Source of the DNA: Lucifuga dentata
Taxonomy: Eukaryota > Chordata > Actinopteri > Ophidiiformes > Bythitidae
DNA: 64,000 nt
NCBI GenBank assembly: GCA_014773175.1
Contig: VXCM01000112.1
Span: 178,313 to 242,312 of the forward strand
Direction of reading: 5' to 3'
Of this stretch, positions 24,801 to 36,600 are shown in pieces (the first letter of the stretch is position 1; every line of letters starts with the position of its first letter). The translations under genes were made by a program, and so were the position numbers. The notes beneath the pieces are model-generated. The model had not been told where the DNA came from and did not search any database. It saw only the letters and a list, made by a program, of their open reading frames with translations.

Positions 24801-26532
24801 TGAAATGAGCACTGCGTCACCATCACAGAGCAAAATAAATCATGCTCTGAACAGATTCTGACAACAGTGAATATTATTTCATGAGTACTGGGAATTGATA
24901 CTCTTTGGAAATGATCCTCTCTTGGAACTGCATTGACTGAGCTACTTAATGCTAATATCCTTCAGAAAAATGTATGGCTGAATCCGCTACTCACTCCCAA
25001 ATGCAATAATTATATAAAACAACTCCTGATATGTATGTAGGCACGTTCAAATATATACACACATTCATACACACAGACTCACATCCCACACTGACACACG
25101 AGTGGAGACAAGGAAACCAGTGAACCATGAAACATCTTCATCCATCTTTGTTCCCATGGCAACAAGTGAAATCATATTCCTTTTACAACTTTGTTCTCCG
25201 CTCACAAATGTTACCATCTGCTAAAAACATATAGTTACTGAGAAAAAGTTGTGTGATGAATATTTTAGTGGGCTTTGCTAGTGGCTGCAGGTATTATGGT
25301 CCCTGGCCAACGTCTTCCCTGGAGACAGACAACAGCCACATCCTCCCCCACTGTAGATGATGTTGGGGGGACGTACTTCTTCAAGAGAGTACTGGCTGCT
25401 CGCACTCCTATGTGGCTATAATTCTTCTACCAGAGCACCACAGATTACAGCTGACCTGTCGTTTCTTTTTTGAGTCAAACACAATTTATACTGCATCACG
25501 GTGTATTTAGTTTTAAGTTAATCTTTCTGTAGTTGAGATTTCTGCCAGCTGACAGATAAATTATTTACTCTGGTTCTGTCAGTGATCAATGTGTCTTGCC
25601 ATTTGAAATTAATTTTTAAATTGTATTTACTGTAATTTTCTGAAATTCAGCTTGGCAATATTCAGTTGCAATCTAATTGAAAAAGTGCTATAAATTGCTG
25701 CTAAACAAAACTCGTTGCTGCGTTTCACACATCCTCAGTTACAAAAATTCAAAGCCAATAATTTCAGATTCAGCTTTTGCAAAGCTTTCAAATTGCAGCA
25801 TTATCCAGAAAAAAAGATGATTGCTTGTTTGGTAGTGTGTGTATATATCCCTACATGTGTGTGAAAGAGGAAGACAAATTTGTAGATCTCTTGGGGTTTT
25901 TTATACTCTAGTGTTTATCTAAATATATTGCCTTACTAACAAAACAAACTTAGAACAGTGAATGTTGAGGCTTTAAAAATTTGGACATTCAAATGAAGTC
26001 CTCCACCTGAATACTCTTAGTGCAATAATCATTCCTTCCATTTTTCTCTGTCCAGTTACAGTACAGTTAACACGTGTTAGTGGTGAAGAGCACAGATCAG
26101 AGCACCTGTCAACGGTTTTACATGAGTCAGAAAATGGTTTTGCTAGTCTAGTCCATGAATCGGAAGATGAAGCTGCTGAGTTGGGTGTTGATTCTCAGTG
26201 GGATAGTCAGTATTAGCTGCATTTTGACATAACAGACAGTCATTTGAGGATGCAGCAAAGGATTTATTGATCTTTTGAATTATCTACGTATTATTAAATT
26301 ACATTATAATATAGAACATAATAATAGTAATTGATAGATAATCTTAGATTTTTTTAGATTTTTGATTATCCATTAAGCAGACTACAAGCACCCTAAAGCC
26401 CCACTGCAGCTGTGAGAAAGACCCACTATGATTTAGACCTGCTGAAACTTTTAACCTGTCACTGCTACTGCTGTTGCTGTCTATCAATATATGGACAAGC
26501 TAACAGCATTTTCAAGTGGTGAGTTGATAAAC

Positions 26533-26559
26533 AAAAAAAAAAAAAAAAAAAAAAAAAAA
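26533..26559. repeat. Poly-A tract (27 A)
   Basis: Homopolymer run without a recognisable upstream retroposed sequence. Confidence 0.9.
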
Positions 26560-26895
26560 GGGAACCTTTTATAGGTGTGTCCCAAGATTGACACACCACT
26601 CGTTACATCATTAATACTCACATCATTGCCAATGCTGAAATAAATGGTACATTGTTGTAAAGACTAATAAACATTTTTATCAAATCAGACCTACGTTTAT
26701 AAAATAATTTGTTAGAATTTTGAATAAATAGTGGAACTTTATCTTTATTGATTAATTTTGTTAGTCACACCCTTCATAGGGAAATCACTTGGACTGGCAG
26801 AAAAATTTAACAGAAATCTTATCGGTCCTCCATGAAAGTGTCTTTAAAATAAATATTTGGAAATACCAAGCTAACCACAAATGTCTTTCTTTCTG

Positions 26896-26923
26896 TTTTT
26901 TTTTTTTTTTTTTTTTTTTTTTT
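26896..26923. repeat. Poly-T tract (28 T)
   Basis: Homopolymer run about 340 bp from the preceding poly-A tract and in opposite orientation. The sequence between them shows no inverted-repeat or element structure. Confidence 0.9.
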
Positions 26924-27419
26924 GGAGTCTCTTAGGTTCTACAGTCAGTTAAATTATATCTACAAGCTACATGTCTTCAACTGCTTTTCTGGATACTGCT
27001 TTAATTTAAGCTATTTAAGATCTGAACTAGAAACACTGTAAAGATTTCAAAGTGCTATTTTAATCAGCATCTCATATAAGAATTCAGTTTGTTTTCAATA
27101 ACTGCCAAAGTTTTGTAAAACAAAAATGAACAAAAATTTAAATAAAATAAATTTCACAGTGTAGCCTCCCTAATAATGATGGAATTTCTGCAGCAGAAAT
27201 GGCTTCAGACAACACTGCTCAGACTGCTCTCCCTCCCAGTCTGGACCAGTGCCAGAGAGCCTCACATGGGTTGAAACCCCATTGTGTACCAGTGGGTTTA
27301 TTCCTCATGCAATACATCACGGGCGGACAGGACACTGCCGAGGAATAAAAGGGACAACTGAGCCGGTATATTAAGTACAACAGCATCCAATCCATTAAAG
27401 TCAGCATTAATAGCCAAGC

Positions 27420-27660
27420 TAGCCATTTAATATTTCATCTACAATGAGGCCAATTTAGAAGACTTGAAATGAGCTGTTGGAAAGATGCCCATTTTTTACC
27501 GCCATGTCACAAGACACAACCACATTATTTATTCCCCCTCTGCCCCCTTCACCTGCCGGAATTAATGGCTCACAACAAGCTAATTATCCGGTTTAATCTG
27601 GATTATAATGTATGTTCTCCTGACCAACAGCAACAGTTTGTGAAGCATATGTAGCGAGTC
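27420..27660. promoter_or_regulatory. Candidate homeodomain-rich enhancer
   Basis: Contains GAATTAATGG, then GCTAATTATCC at about 27580, then TAATCTGGATTA at 27594-27605. The last is a head-to-head pair of K50-homeodomain (OTX/CRX/PITX-type) cores, one exact (GGATTA) and one near (TAATCT). There is little simple sequence and CpG is sparse. This is motif-level evidence only; such short cores also occur by chance. Confidence 0.3.
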
Positions 27661-29338
27661 TGTGGTGTTCCGCTGACCTCGTGTCGAACATTACTCTGGA
27701 GGACTGACACGCTACACACCAGATGGAGAAGACCAAGCTCACTGTATTCAGGAGAGTTAAGAGCCTGGCTAAAATAACTCACTTTAACACCGCAGCCAAC
27801 ACATCTGTTTCATCCTGTGGTTGCACATGAATTCTACTGATTTTTATTCTTCCTCTTTTTGGTTGTCTGGGAGCAACTTTCAACAAGACTGACCACTCTC
27901 AAGAAGTGGCATGTGGTCCAGAGCAAATGCTTGTCTGATTTTCTTTGTGTGTAATGACAAGTTAAAGTTCAACCACAGACATGTAATGAGCAGTATTGTG
28001 AATTTCTGAGGTTTTTTTTTTTTCTTTGATTTGTATTCCGGGGAGTTGGAATTTGCATTCTCCCCTTAAGATGCCAGGGCTATGGCAAAAACCCTCCCAA
28101 AACTCCAGTTATGTTAAAAGGAGCAATCAGTATTAAATTCACTTGTTTCCTGTGCGAAAGCATATATGTAACACCTGTTGAGTGACTGTGTACTGATCTC
28201 CTCATAAAAGTTAATCACAGACAGACTGTCAGCAAACCTCACGTGGCTACCAAGTTATAGCTTTAAGATATTACGATGCTCAGGAGAGTTGTCTATCTTT
28301 GTGTTAGTGGAAGCTACATTTTACAGTCGTAACACTGACACCTGCTGGGAGAGGAGTGAGTCCTGGCTAAATTTGAGAACAGGTAGGATATGGAGAGGAG
28401 CCAACTGCAAAGTTACACTGTACCAAGAGGAGTTTCTGCCCCCAAGGATATCTGTGACAACAATATTTCATCCAATTCATTCTCTTTGTCTATAAACTAA
28501 TAATAGAAATTTACCCAATCCACTAATGCAATCTATAGACAACACACATGGTTTGGGTTGGGGTGGCTGCAGGATTTTAGCTCAAATATAAATACAGTAT
28601 CTATCCTTTGCTTGTTGACTGCATCCCCAGGCTTAGAGACAACTTAAAGTAAATCTTGCCCTTCTCTCCACCCCTTTACCACAGCTCTGGAAAGTGGAGG
28701 TGGCACCGGGGGGAGGCATAAATCATTTAGCCCTTGAGGCCCCATGAGGAGACCAACTTTGCCTGTAAAATAATCACAAATACAAGTTGAAAATGTTCCA
28801 TTTTGAACAGCATGCTTCCTAATGTAAAAGTGGCAGGTGGCATATTTCAAGTGGGCTTTGATTGATCCCCAGCTGTTTGTAAAATTGTCTGTCGTCACAG
28901 AATTCAGGTCAGAGTGATAAGCATTGTGGGCACTCCCTCTGGGACTGCAGTTCACATGTTCTCATTCAGATGTCTGTGTGGTACACCATGACAGCAGCAG
29001 ACTGGCAATACACACTGAACAGAGCACACACAGAGAAAAACATTAGAAGTTAGTAGAAAAAGTTGAAAGCAAAATCATATTTGAGAAATGTGCCATGTGT
29101 TACCATTAATGTTGCTACTTATTAAGGATTTTCTCGTTAACAGTTGGTTTCCTCTAAAAATATAATTTTATGCCTCTGACTTCATAAAATTAAAAGTCAG
29201 TTCTAGTATTATAAACATTAACCAGTATTAAAAATCACCCTTTCTAAAATGAAAGAAATTATTGTATCATAATAACCAGAGAAAAACATTAGAATCATTA
29301 AGAAAGATGGCAGCTGTTATTTTTTTCACCATCTCCTA

Positions 29339-29372
29339 TTTTTTTTTTTTTTCCTGNGGGGGGGGGGGGGGG
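29339..29372. repeat. Poly-T / poly-G junction with an N
   Basis: 14 T, then CCTG, a single N at 29357 and 15 G. The abrupt T-to-G change across an N suggests an unreliable join or low-quality sequence. Confidence 0.8.
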
Positions 29373-29963
29373 AGAGAGAGAAAAATGAAATAAAAACTAC
29401 ATGAGCAGTCATACATTTCTAATGGGACTCTCTTAATCTTGCAAGGGAGACTTTCAATTGTGAATTAGTCTTTTTTGTATTCCTTTAATGCTTCCAAGAG
29501 AAATATATGCAAATCTCTGGCTAATGCTAACAGCAGTGACAAAGGAGCCAGTTCTGCGCTGCGACTCTGTTAGCCAGTCGGTAGTGCAGCAGTGGCCGGC
29601 ATAAAGCCTCCAGACTCCAGCAAGGCCTGCTGGATTTAAACCACTAATGAATACATCTGGATGTTCTCTGCAAGTAAAATTTCTGTCTTCAACCATCCAG
29701 CACCTCGGTGGAGTTGCTGAATTCTTACCAGCCGGGATTTTAACCCACGAGTGCATTTACTACATCTGGACAGAACAGACATCTCCATCTTTATTCCCCC
29801 TTATTTTAAAATTCTAAAATCCACAATATCTCAGTTACAGAAATAAAACATGGAGATTTTCAAGAATCTGATAGCCTGCCTTTAAAAATTAAGCAAACAT
29901 TTTAGAAAGCAGAGGGAATAACTTATAATTGCACAGTAATATACTAAACTAATGTTGGCATGT

Positions 29964-29998
29964 AAAAAAAAAAAAATATATATATATATATATATATG
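29964..29998. repeat. Poly-A followed by (TA)n
   Basis: 13 A followed by about 11 TA units. Confidence 0.9.
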
Positions 29999-30872
29999 TA
30001 TTACGCAGATTAAAATAACACATCACTCATTATAGAATATGACTGTAAAAATGCTATAGGATTACCATTAATATTACAGTTAAAATATTTTTCATTTTTA
30101 CCTACAGATGATAAATCTATTTTTTAGCTCATAATAAAATTAAAAATAAATCATTAACTATAATAATGATTGCAATTGCCATTACTCTTACTGATGAATT
30201 GATAAATGCATTGCCATGTGATATTTAATGAGACACAATCAAATTGCACTGATGTAGGCAGTGGAAATCCATCTATTTTCATTTTGAGGGCCTGCCTGGC
30301 AAAGTCTATACGTGGTTAACTAGTAGAGGCAGAGTTAATCCTTTTATCTAGATCCCTGCTGCAGGGGATCCCAAACACATTCTGATTAAAAAAGGAAACG
30401 TGGGCAATGAACAGTTTAAGAATCATGGGCCCTAAACAGATAAAGGCAGAACATCTTGTTGCTATGGCAGTGCATATGGAATGACTGCCGACAGTTCTCT
30501 CTTTTAATATATTCACATTATTTATGAAATATTTTATAAGTAGCATAGCAAATGCTAAATTTAAATCCCAGGGAGATGCTCTCTGCCTTTCCAGCTGAAG
30601 TTGTGGAGTGCCAGTGCCCGTGTTACACAGCTTCTTCTTTGGGAAGGCTGGGTGTTTGTTCACAAGACACACTGCTTTTGATCCCCCTATCCTCCTTTTC
30701 TTCAATAAGAAAAACGGTAAAAAAGAATGAATGAAAGAATAGAAAGAAAGAAAGCTCCGACTTCCAACATTGGCACATAGAAACCATGAACAAAAGAAAC
30801 AATTTGGTCTGCTCATGAGGGAAATCAGATCCCCATGTGAAATGTATCCAATGCAGGATATAGGATACAGCC

Positions 30873-30908
30873 AAAAAAAAAAAAAAAAAANAAAAAAAAA
30901 AAAAAAAA
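30873..30908. repeat. Poly-A tract with an internal N
   Basis: A homopolymer interrupted by a single N at 30891; the true length is unresolved. Confidence 0.9.
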
Positions 30909-31092
30909 GTAGAAAAATTTATAACACCATACAAAGCAAGTACACAGGGTAGCTTGAGAAAGAACCTAAAATATGTAAATATACAAAATGGGCATAAAAT
31001 GATCACTGTTAATAATATTCAGCAGAACAGGGGATGGATTTTTTAAGGCGCGGTGTGTAAGTCAGACACGTGAAGTAGATGTCTCGAGTATA

Positions 31093-31221
31093 GGACATGT
31101 TACCCCTACCCCCCACCCCTAAGCTATGACAGAGCAGGACAACTGCACGGCTATTTNGGACATGTTACCCCTACCCCCCACCCCTAAGCTATGACAGAGC
31201 AGGACAACTGCACGGCTATTT
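31093..31221. repeat. N-separated 64-bp duplication (assembly artefact)
   Basis: 31093-31156 and 31158-31221 are identical 64-bp copies around a single N at 31157. The sequence is otherwise unique, so a real tandem duplication with exactly one unknown base between copies is unlikely. Confidence 0.9.
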
Positions 31222-31339
31222 CTCCTGTCAATACTCTCCCAGCATTCATTTTCACCTGGCTGACACCTTTTACTGGTCAAGGGATGAATAAATCACACTT
31301 AGTGTTCTCCCCTGGTAGTTTGACTAAAAAAAGGATATC

Positions 31340-31590
31340 AACATGAAGGAGGACTGCAGTGTTTTCCTGTCATCGTTGCCCCTGAGGTACGGTGAAAAAT
31401 TACGGTTGATAAAATATCATTTTTCAAAGAGCCTTATTGCTCTTTTAATCTATCCGCCACAATGGATGGCTTCTGGGATGCGTTTCATTTCATCTGAACA
31501 CAAACAATCTTTCAAAGGGCTTAATAACAGTTACACAAATGAGTGTCATTAATTACCTGCTAATGGAATAATAGATGTGCCACGTAGCAC
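31340..31590. promoter_or_regulatory. Candidate conserved noncoding element
   Basis: Dense in regulatory-like cores: CTTTCAAAG at about 31510-31518 (contains a TCF/LEF-type CTTTGAA on the minus strand), CATTAATTACCTGC near 31547-31560 (homeodomain cores next to an E2-box ACCTGC) and GCTAATGG. No simple repeats. The inference rests on texture and motif density only. Confidence 0.3.
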
Positions 31591-33119
31591 AACTCTACAA
31601 CAGGAAAGGTGTGGGCTTTGAAAAAAATAATTATCTAGGACTCCACTTGTCTTTGAGCTTCATTAGGGCTCGAACACAAGCGCCATAATGCAAATACAGG
31701 CACAAAAATATGCTGATCGTATTTTCTCTGTTTCTGGTTATCTGTTTACATAATGATAGAAAAATTCACAAGTGGGAATCATTTTAGTGCCATAAAAACG
31801 GGGAATAAAAAAGAAATAAAGTAAAAATCTGCTGTGCTTTGGATATTACTGTGAAGATTCCAAAGAAATTCAGGTTTGTATTTTTTTCCCCCTGTGATTT
31901 TTAGCATTAAACTTGAGTGCAGTTAAAATGAAACATCACACCATAAATTATAATTAATTGAATAGATTAGTTAATATTTATTTATATTAAGTCCTGTTGC
32001 AAGTGACAGCTGCCTTGTGTCTGGACTACAGCACACGTTTCTGCTGCTATGAGAAAAATTTCACTTTGATTATCAAGTCAGCTATGACTGATCTGACACT
32101 CTTGCCGTCAAAAATCACATTAATCTTCCCACAGAGGTATTTTTCAACCTAACCTTACTGATAAAACTAACAAATAGAGATGGATTTAGAGGAGAAAAGT
32201 GTAGTTAATGAATGATGAATTAGAGACGAGGGGAAACATCATAAATTCTGACAAGGCACTGTTGTCTGCTGGATGATAAACAGCGTCGGATGGAATCTGC
32301 CTCTCTGTGTATCTCTCAGACACTGGCTGCCACTTTATCTTTTCCGTCCTGCTAGATTACACCTCCAGGGTTCAGGTGGGAATCAATCATTGCTATTATT
32401 ACCTGAAGTCACACGATGCATCTATCACCACTAAGGTTACCATAACCTCAATATTAACAGAGGAAAAGCCCCTCTAATAAACAGCAGAAAGGATGGGCTG
32501 GCTGGTGGGATTTCATCTTCCTTTCACTTTTAATAAGGCACTCAGAGGAATAAAGATTACAGGCCATATTTAGCATGCAGAACAAATCAGGCTGTTCCAG
32601 GCTCTTCCTCTCCTCCACTCCTCATTCTGGTTAGTCATTAAGACTGGGGGGGGGGGGGGGGGGGNGGGGGGGGGGGGTGTAGAGAGGCGTTCCCTAGTTC
32701 AACAGTCATGCTGCCTCGCTCTGTGTTCTCCTACTGCCTGCAGCTGCTGTTAATAAGACCCTTCTATGGCCGAATAAGAGGAAAGTTAGAACTGAGTCTT
32801 AACTTGCCTCCACATGCATGTTAGACCACGGGCACTTTCAGGCCTCTATAGTGTAGGACCAAACAGATCCAGTGGAGGATGGGTGTTTAAAGTCCTCAGG
32901 ATACAACCCTGTTAAAGTTCATCCTCTTTTATAAGCCACCATTACACAATAGTGTCTCTGTAAAACAACATGCAGAAAGAGAGTGAGCATCAGGGCAAAA
33001 AAAGCTTAAGCCTCTTTGAGGATTAATGGAATTTAGTGGAGTAGGAGTCTGTGAGTGCATTAGAACAGCTGACATGGGGTCACGGCACTGCCAAGTGTTT
33101 TCACACGCCACCCTTGACA
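31591..33119. other. Noncoding, one poly-G tract
   Basis: Complex AT-rich sequence with no gene recognised. A G homopolymer with an N lies at 32646-32677. Confidence 0.6.
32646..32677. repeat. Poly-G tract with an internal N
   Basis: 31 G residues around one N at 32665. Long G runs are prone to sequencing error and could form a G-quadruplex; the true length is uncertain. Confidence 0.85.
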
Positions 33120-33670
33120 TGATTCATTCATTACTATTCAAATGAATTTCATCAAACCAATGAAACACCATAAACCACCGCTAAAATCACTCCATAATAA
33201 TATATCTCCAATTAAACTATGATCAGAGCATCAAGCTGGATAATAGATTCATACCAATTAAGTTAGAGACATAATCAAAGGACTTTTCACTTTGAAACCA
33301 GTCTTGTTATTCCCCCCAACATCCAATAACAGCACTCATTACAGTGGCTCAGACTCTAGAAATGGAAAGTGCATGTAAATATTTAAAAGCCTCACAAATA
33401 TATAAATATTCATTCCAGAATGATTTGATGCGCTAAATAAATAATCCCTTGTTAAATAAATGACACCCTAAATAAAACTTTAAAAACAGGATCTGGGGAA
33501 ACGAAGATGAGATGAATCAGAAGGGAGGATTCTGGTGAGATGGGAGTAAGGGGGAAATGTCAGCTATCGCTCCACCCTATTTGAATTCCTAATGGCAGCC
33601 ATGCAAACGAGCCAAGCTAATTAAAGCCCAGCAACCAATTAGATGTGCTTTAGCTCAGCCTTTTGGGGAG
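33120..33670. promoter_or_regulatory. Candidate regulatory cluster
   Basis: Two low-repeat stretches. The first (33120-33480) has many ATTA/TTAAT cores. The second (33590-33665) has ATGCAAAC (POU-like), GCTAATTAAAG and CCAATTAG within about 60 bp. No open frame of note. Suggestive only. Confidence 0.2.
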
Positions 33671-36600
33671 ACACTGAGGCTGAGCCACAGAGGGGAATAT
33701 CTGTTTGGGAGGTGGAGTTATGGAGTCACTGAAAACATTTATTTCTCCACTTTTTTCTTTTACACTCTAAAACAGCTACTTCTTTTCAGCCTTTAGGATC
33801 AATATACGCTAGTTGTTTTTCTGAGTGCTATGTACAGCATCATGCAGGGTGTGCAGGAAGGAGGTATGTTGGGAACATAAATAAACCAAATATGAGAAAC
33901 CTCGTCTGTTTCATCTCACATTTTCACTCTGATCATGATCAACAACTTCCGATAAAGAGCCCACTGTGAATCTGCTATCTGTGTAATTTCTTACGAAATG
34001 AGCAATGGAAGAAAAATTATTCATTATGTTCAAAAATCATTGCTAAAATGTAATGTCACAAAACTGTTATCAGTTCACCTTTTCTTGCTCTCATCATGCG
34101 TTGTGAAATTATAAATGTTCTATTACTTCAGCCCCGAGTCTGACCTCCTCTGATAGATGTCTGCTCCTATAGGTCTGCCTTCTCCCCATACACTGGGACA
34201 GACATAATCTTGGGTGTCGCCTGGTCTATTCCACTTCCCATTTGACTGCCTCTTCCAGCCTCCTGGCTCTCTGGAGGGCCAGGCCTTTATGCCGCCGGAG
34301 CCTGTCCTATCACACACTGGGCTGCAGGAACAGCGCTTTTGTGATGGCTGTGATTAGTCTTTTGTGTTCCCAGGTAGAATTAAGATGAAATTCTACAGGC
34401 AGTCATTGTGTTCCTATCTTCAGGACACTCAAAGAAATATGTTGGGTTTTGAAGGGGTGAAATGAAGCCCGCGGGGCCTTGGCAGACCTTGCTCTGTGGG
34501 GAAATACACAGTGGAAACACAATGGGAACAATCTTGTCCTTCAGTTTCCTTTTGTGCTCTGCTGAACCTTAGTCAGTGCTGCCCATTTACTGTAGCCTCT
34601 TTTTAACAGAGCAGTATTGTCTCACTCCAGTCTGCTTTTCCCTTTTCGCTAGCTTCTGAAAAAGACCTAAAGGCTGATGAGATGACAGCCCTGACTTTGC
34701 CAGAATCTAGAAGATCCTCAGGGTTTATTACCCACATTCCTCCAAGTGTTGGGTATGCAAATAAAGTTTGGTACGCCGGCTTTCAGATGTGATAATTATG
34801 GATTTATTTGTAAGCTGTCACTTCTCTTAATGCTCAGGGACTTCAAAATAAGTTCTAATAGAACCATCAGAGAGGATCATATTTGCTAGAGTACCAGATA
34901 TTCAAAGAGAATGTGATTCTCATGACACTTAAGGTCTGTCAATAACCACTCATTTAGACAGCAGTGTGCTTTGGGGACCCTCACATGCAGCCCCACTCAA
35001 AATATCTGGCAGAAAATATTTACATTTTCTTAGTCGGTTAGATATTCAAACATCAAGGCAATTTTATTAGCGGATAACATATAAACAAAGAAGGGAAGCA
35101 AATTTTCACTGTCGTGTCAACCCCAAAACAAACTGGAGCTGTGTATAACTGTTTCAATCAAACCTCACTGCAAAAGGAGTCACTCTAAAAAATAAACACT
35201 CTCGCCCGTTAACATCTGTAGATTTCATCTAGTCCATTTTCTCACGAGGAAGGCATAAATAAACATGTAAAAAGGATCAAAATGGAGCTTCGCTAAAATA
35301 AGGACCGTAACTATCTGAGTCCTTCCAGACACCTTGAAAAAACAACAAAGCATCTCACAATGAGTTGAGCTTCTATTGTCTTGCGTGAAGTGGTGCTTAA
35401 TGGGGGAGAGTATGTGAGGGTTTCCAGCTGCTGTTTCAGCAGGAGTGGAGAAGCAGGGCAGAGCGTTGAGCGCTGAGCGCTGTGCCTACCTGAGAAACAG
35501 CTCTGCTGCCAGGGCTGCCTCACATCACAGATTCTCTGATGGAAGAAAATGGCTGGGCCTGGGGAGCGCTATCTCCTTCCAGCTCACTTCTCAAACACTG
35601 GTCTGTCGGCTTCTAGGAGAGTACTCTGTCATTGTATAAGTGCACGTTAAGGCCTGATGAAAACTGTGGACTCCAGCCATCCTTCTGAATTTAACGCTGT
35701 TAGTCTGTGGTGAGAATGAAAACTGAATACCTGCCACTCAGTGGAGGAATACTGCAACTGTAGGTGGTTGGCTTTAGATAAAACTTGACACCTATACTAG
35801 TATTCAGAAATCCATTACTGGCATAAATGAATCCTTGTCTTTTAATGCTAGAAACAGCCTCTTTCAGAAAAAAATATGAAATTATTGTTAGAGGATATTC
35901 AGGAAAGTAACTGAGGTAACTCCTTTTCATTTTCATTTGCGAAAATGTTTCCCTCATTTTCAAATGATAGGAACACTTATGGCCTACAATAACTTACCAG
36001 TATGTAATTGTACAGTCCGCTCTGCAATAATTCCTACCTTTGGAAACTTTTGGAAAATTTTTTTAAGAGCTGTTGTTTCAAGTCTATGGTACGAACTGTA
36101 TTTGAAAAGTGGTTCTAATGTGCTATCGACTCCATCCATGCACACAGGGGAGACAGAATATTATAAACACCTTTAAATAGAATGCAGTCTAATTCAAAAA
36201 CACCACTAAATACAGCCTCAAAAACTACCATAAAGTTGAATCAATATGTCAAAAGTAAAATATTATGGGATTCACAAAGGTAGGATCTATTTCAGCGCTG
36301 TTATAGTGGATTGCTGAGTAGATGAGTCAATAGAATGATCATCAGACAAATTAAAATGAATTAAAATTCACAGTATAGGTTATTGCACACATGCAACTAA
36401 TATGAGGACATCGTTTTTTGTTTTTTTAAATAAAAATAAAAAAGTTTGTTTAATGTAATTGATTTTTTTCAAACTCTGCATTGTTTTCCGAATGTTGATC
36501 ACCAACTACAGATTACAGACATTTAATGTGATGCCATCTCACTGAGAAAATTCAGTTACAGGATAGTTGTCTACTTACCTTACTGGTCTTTGTGTTTATT

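Larger units (their letters stand above)
24801..27419. other. Noncoding, homopolymer tracts only
   Basis: Apart from a poly-A run (26533-26559) and a poly-T run (26896-26923), I see no recognisable feature. Confidence 0.6.
27661..31092. other. Noncoding stretch with homopolymers
   Basis: No gene recognised. It includes T/G homopolymers with an N at 29357, an A/TA tract at 29964-29998 and a poly-A run with an N at 30891. The longest open frame in the window (166 codons, minus strand, 30316-30816) has a low-complexity F/S-rich segment and no recognisable domain, and it is most likely chance. Confidence 0.55.

Noticed and set aside
29550..29760. Possible tRNA-derived SINE in GC-richer sequence
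   Set aside because: No A/B box pair, no tail, and no second copy in the window.
30316..30816. Longest open frame in the window (166 codons, minus strand)
   Set aside because: Low-complexity F/S-rich segment, no domain and no coding-like codon pattern; expected by chance in 64 kb.
31036..31070. AAGGCGCGGTG superficially like the miR-124 sequence
   Set aside because: Differs at several key positions and lacks a foldback partner.
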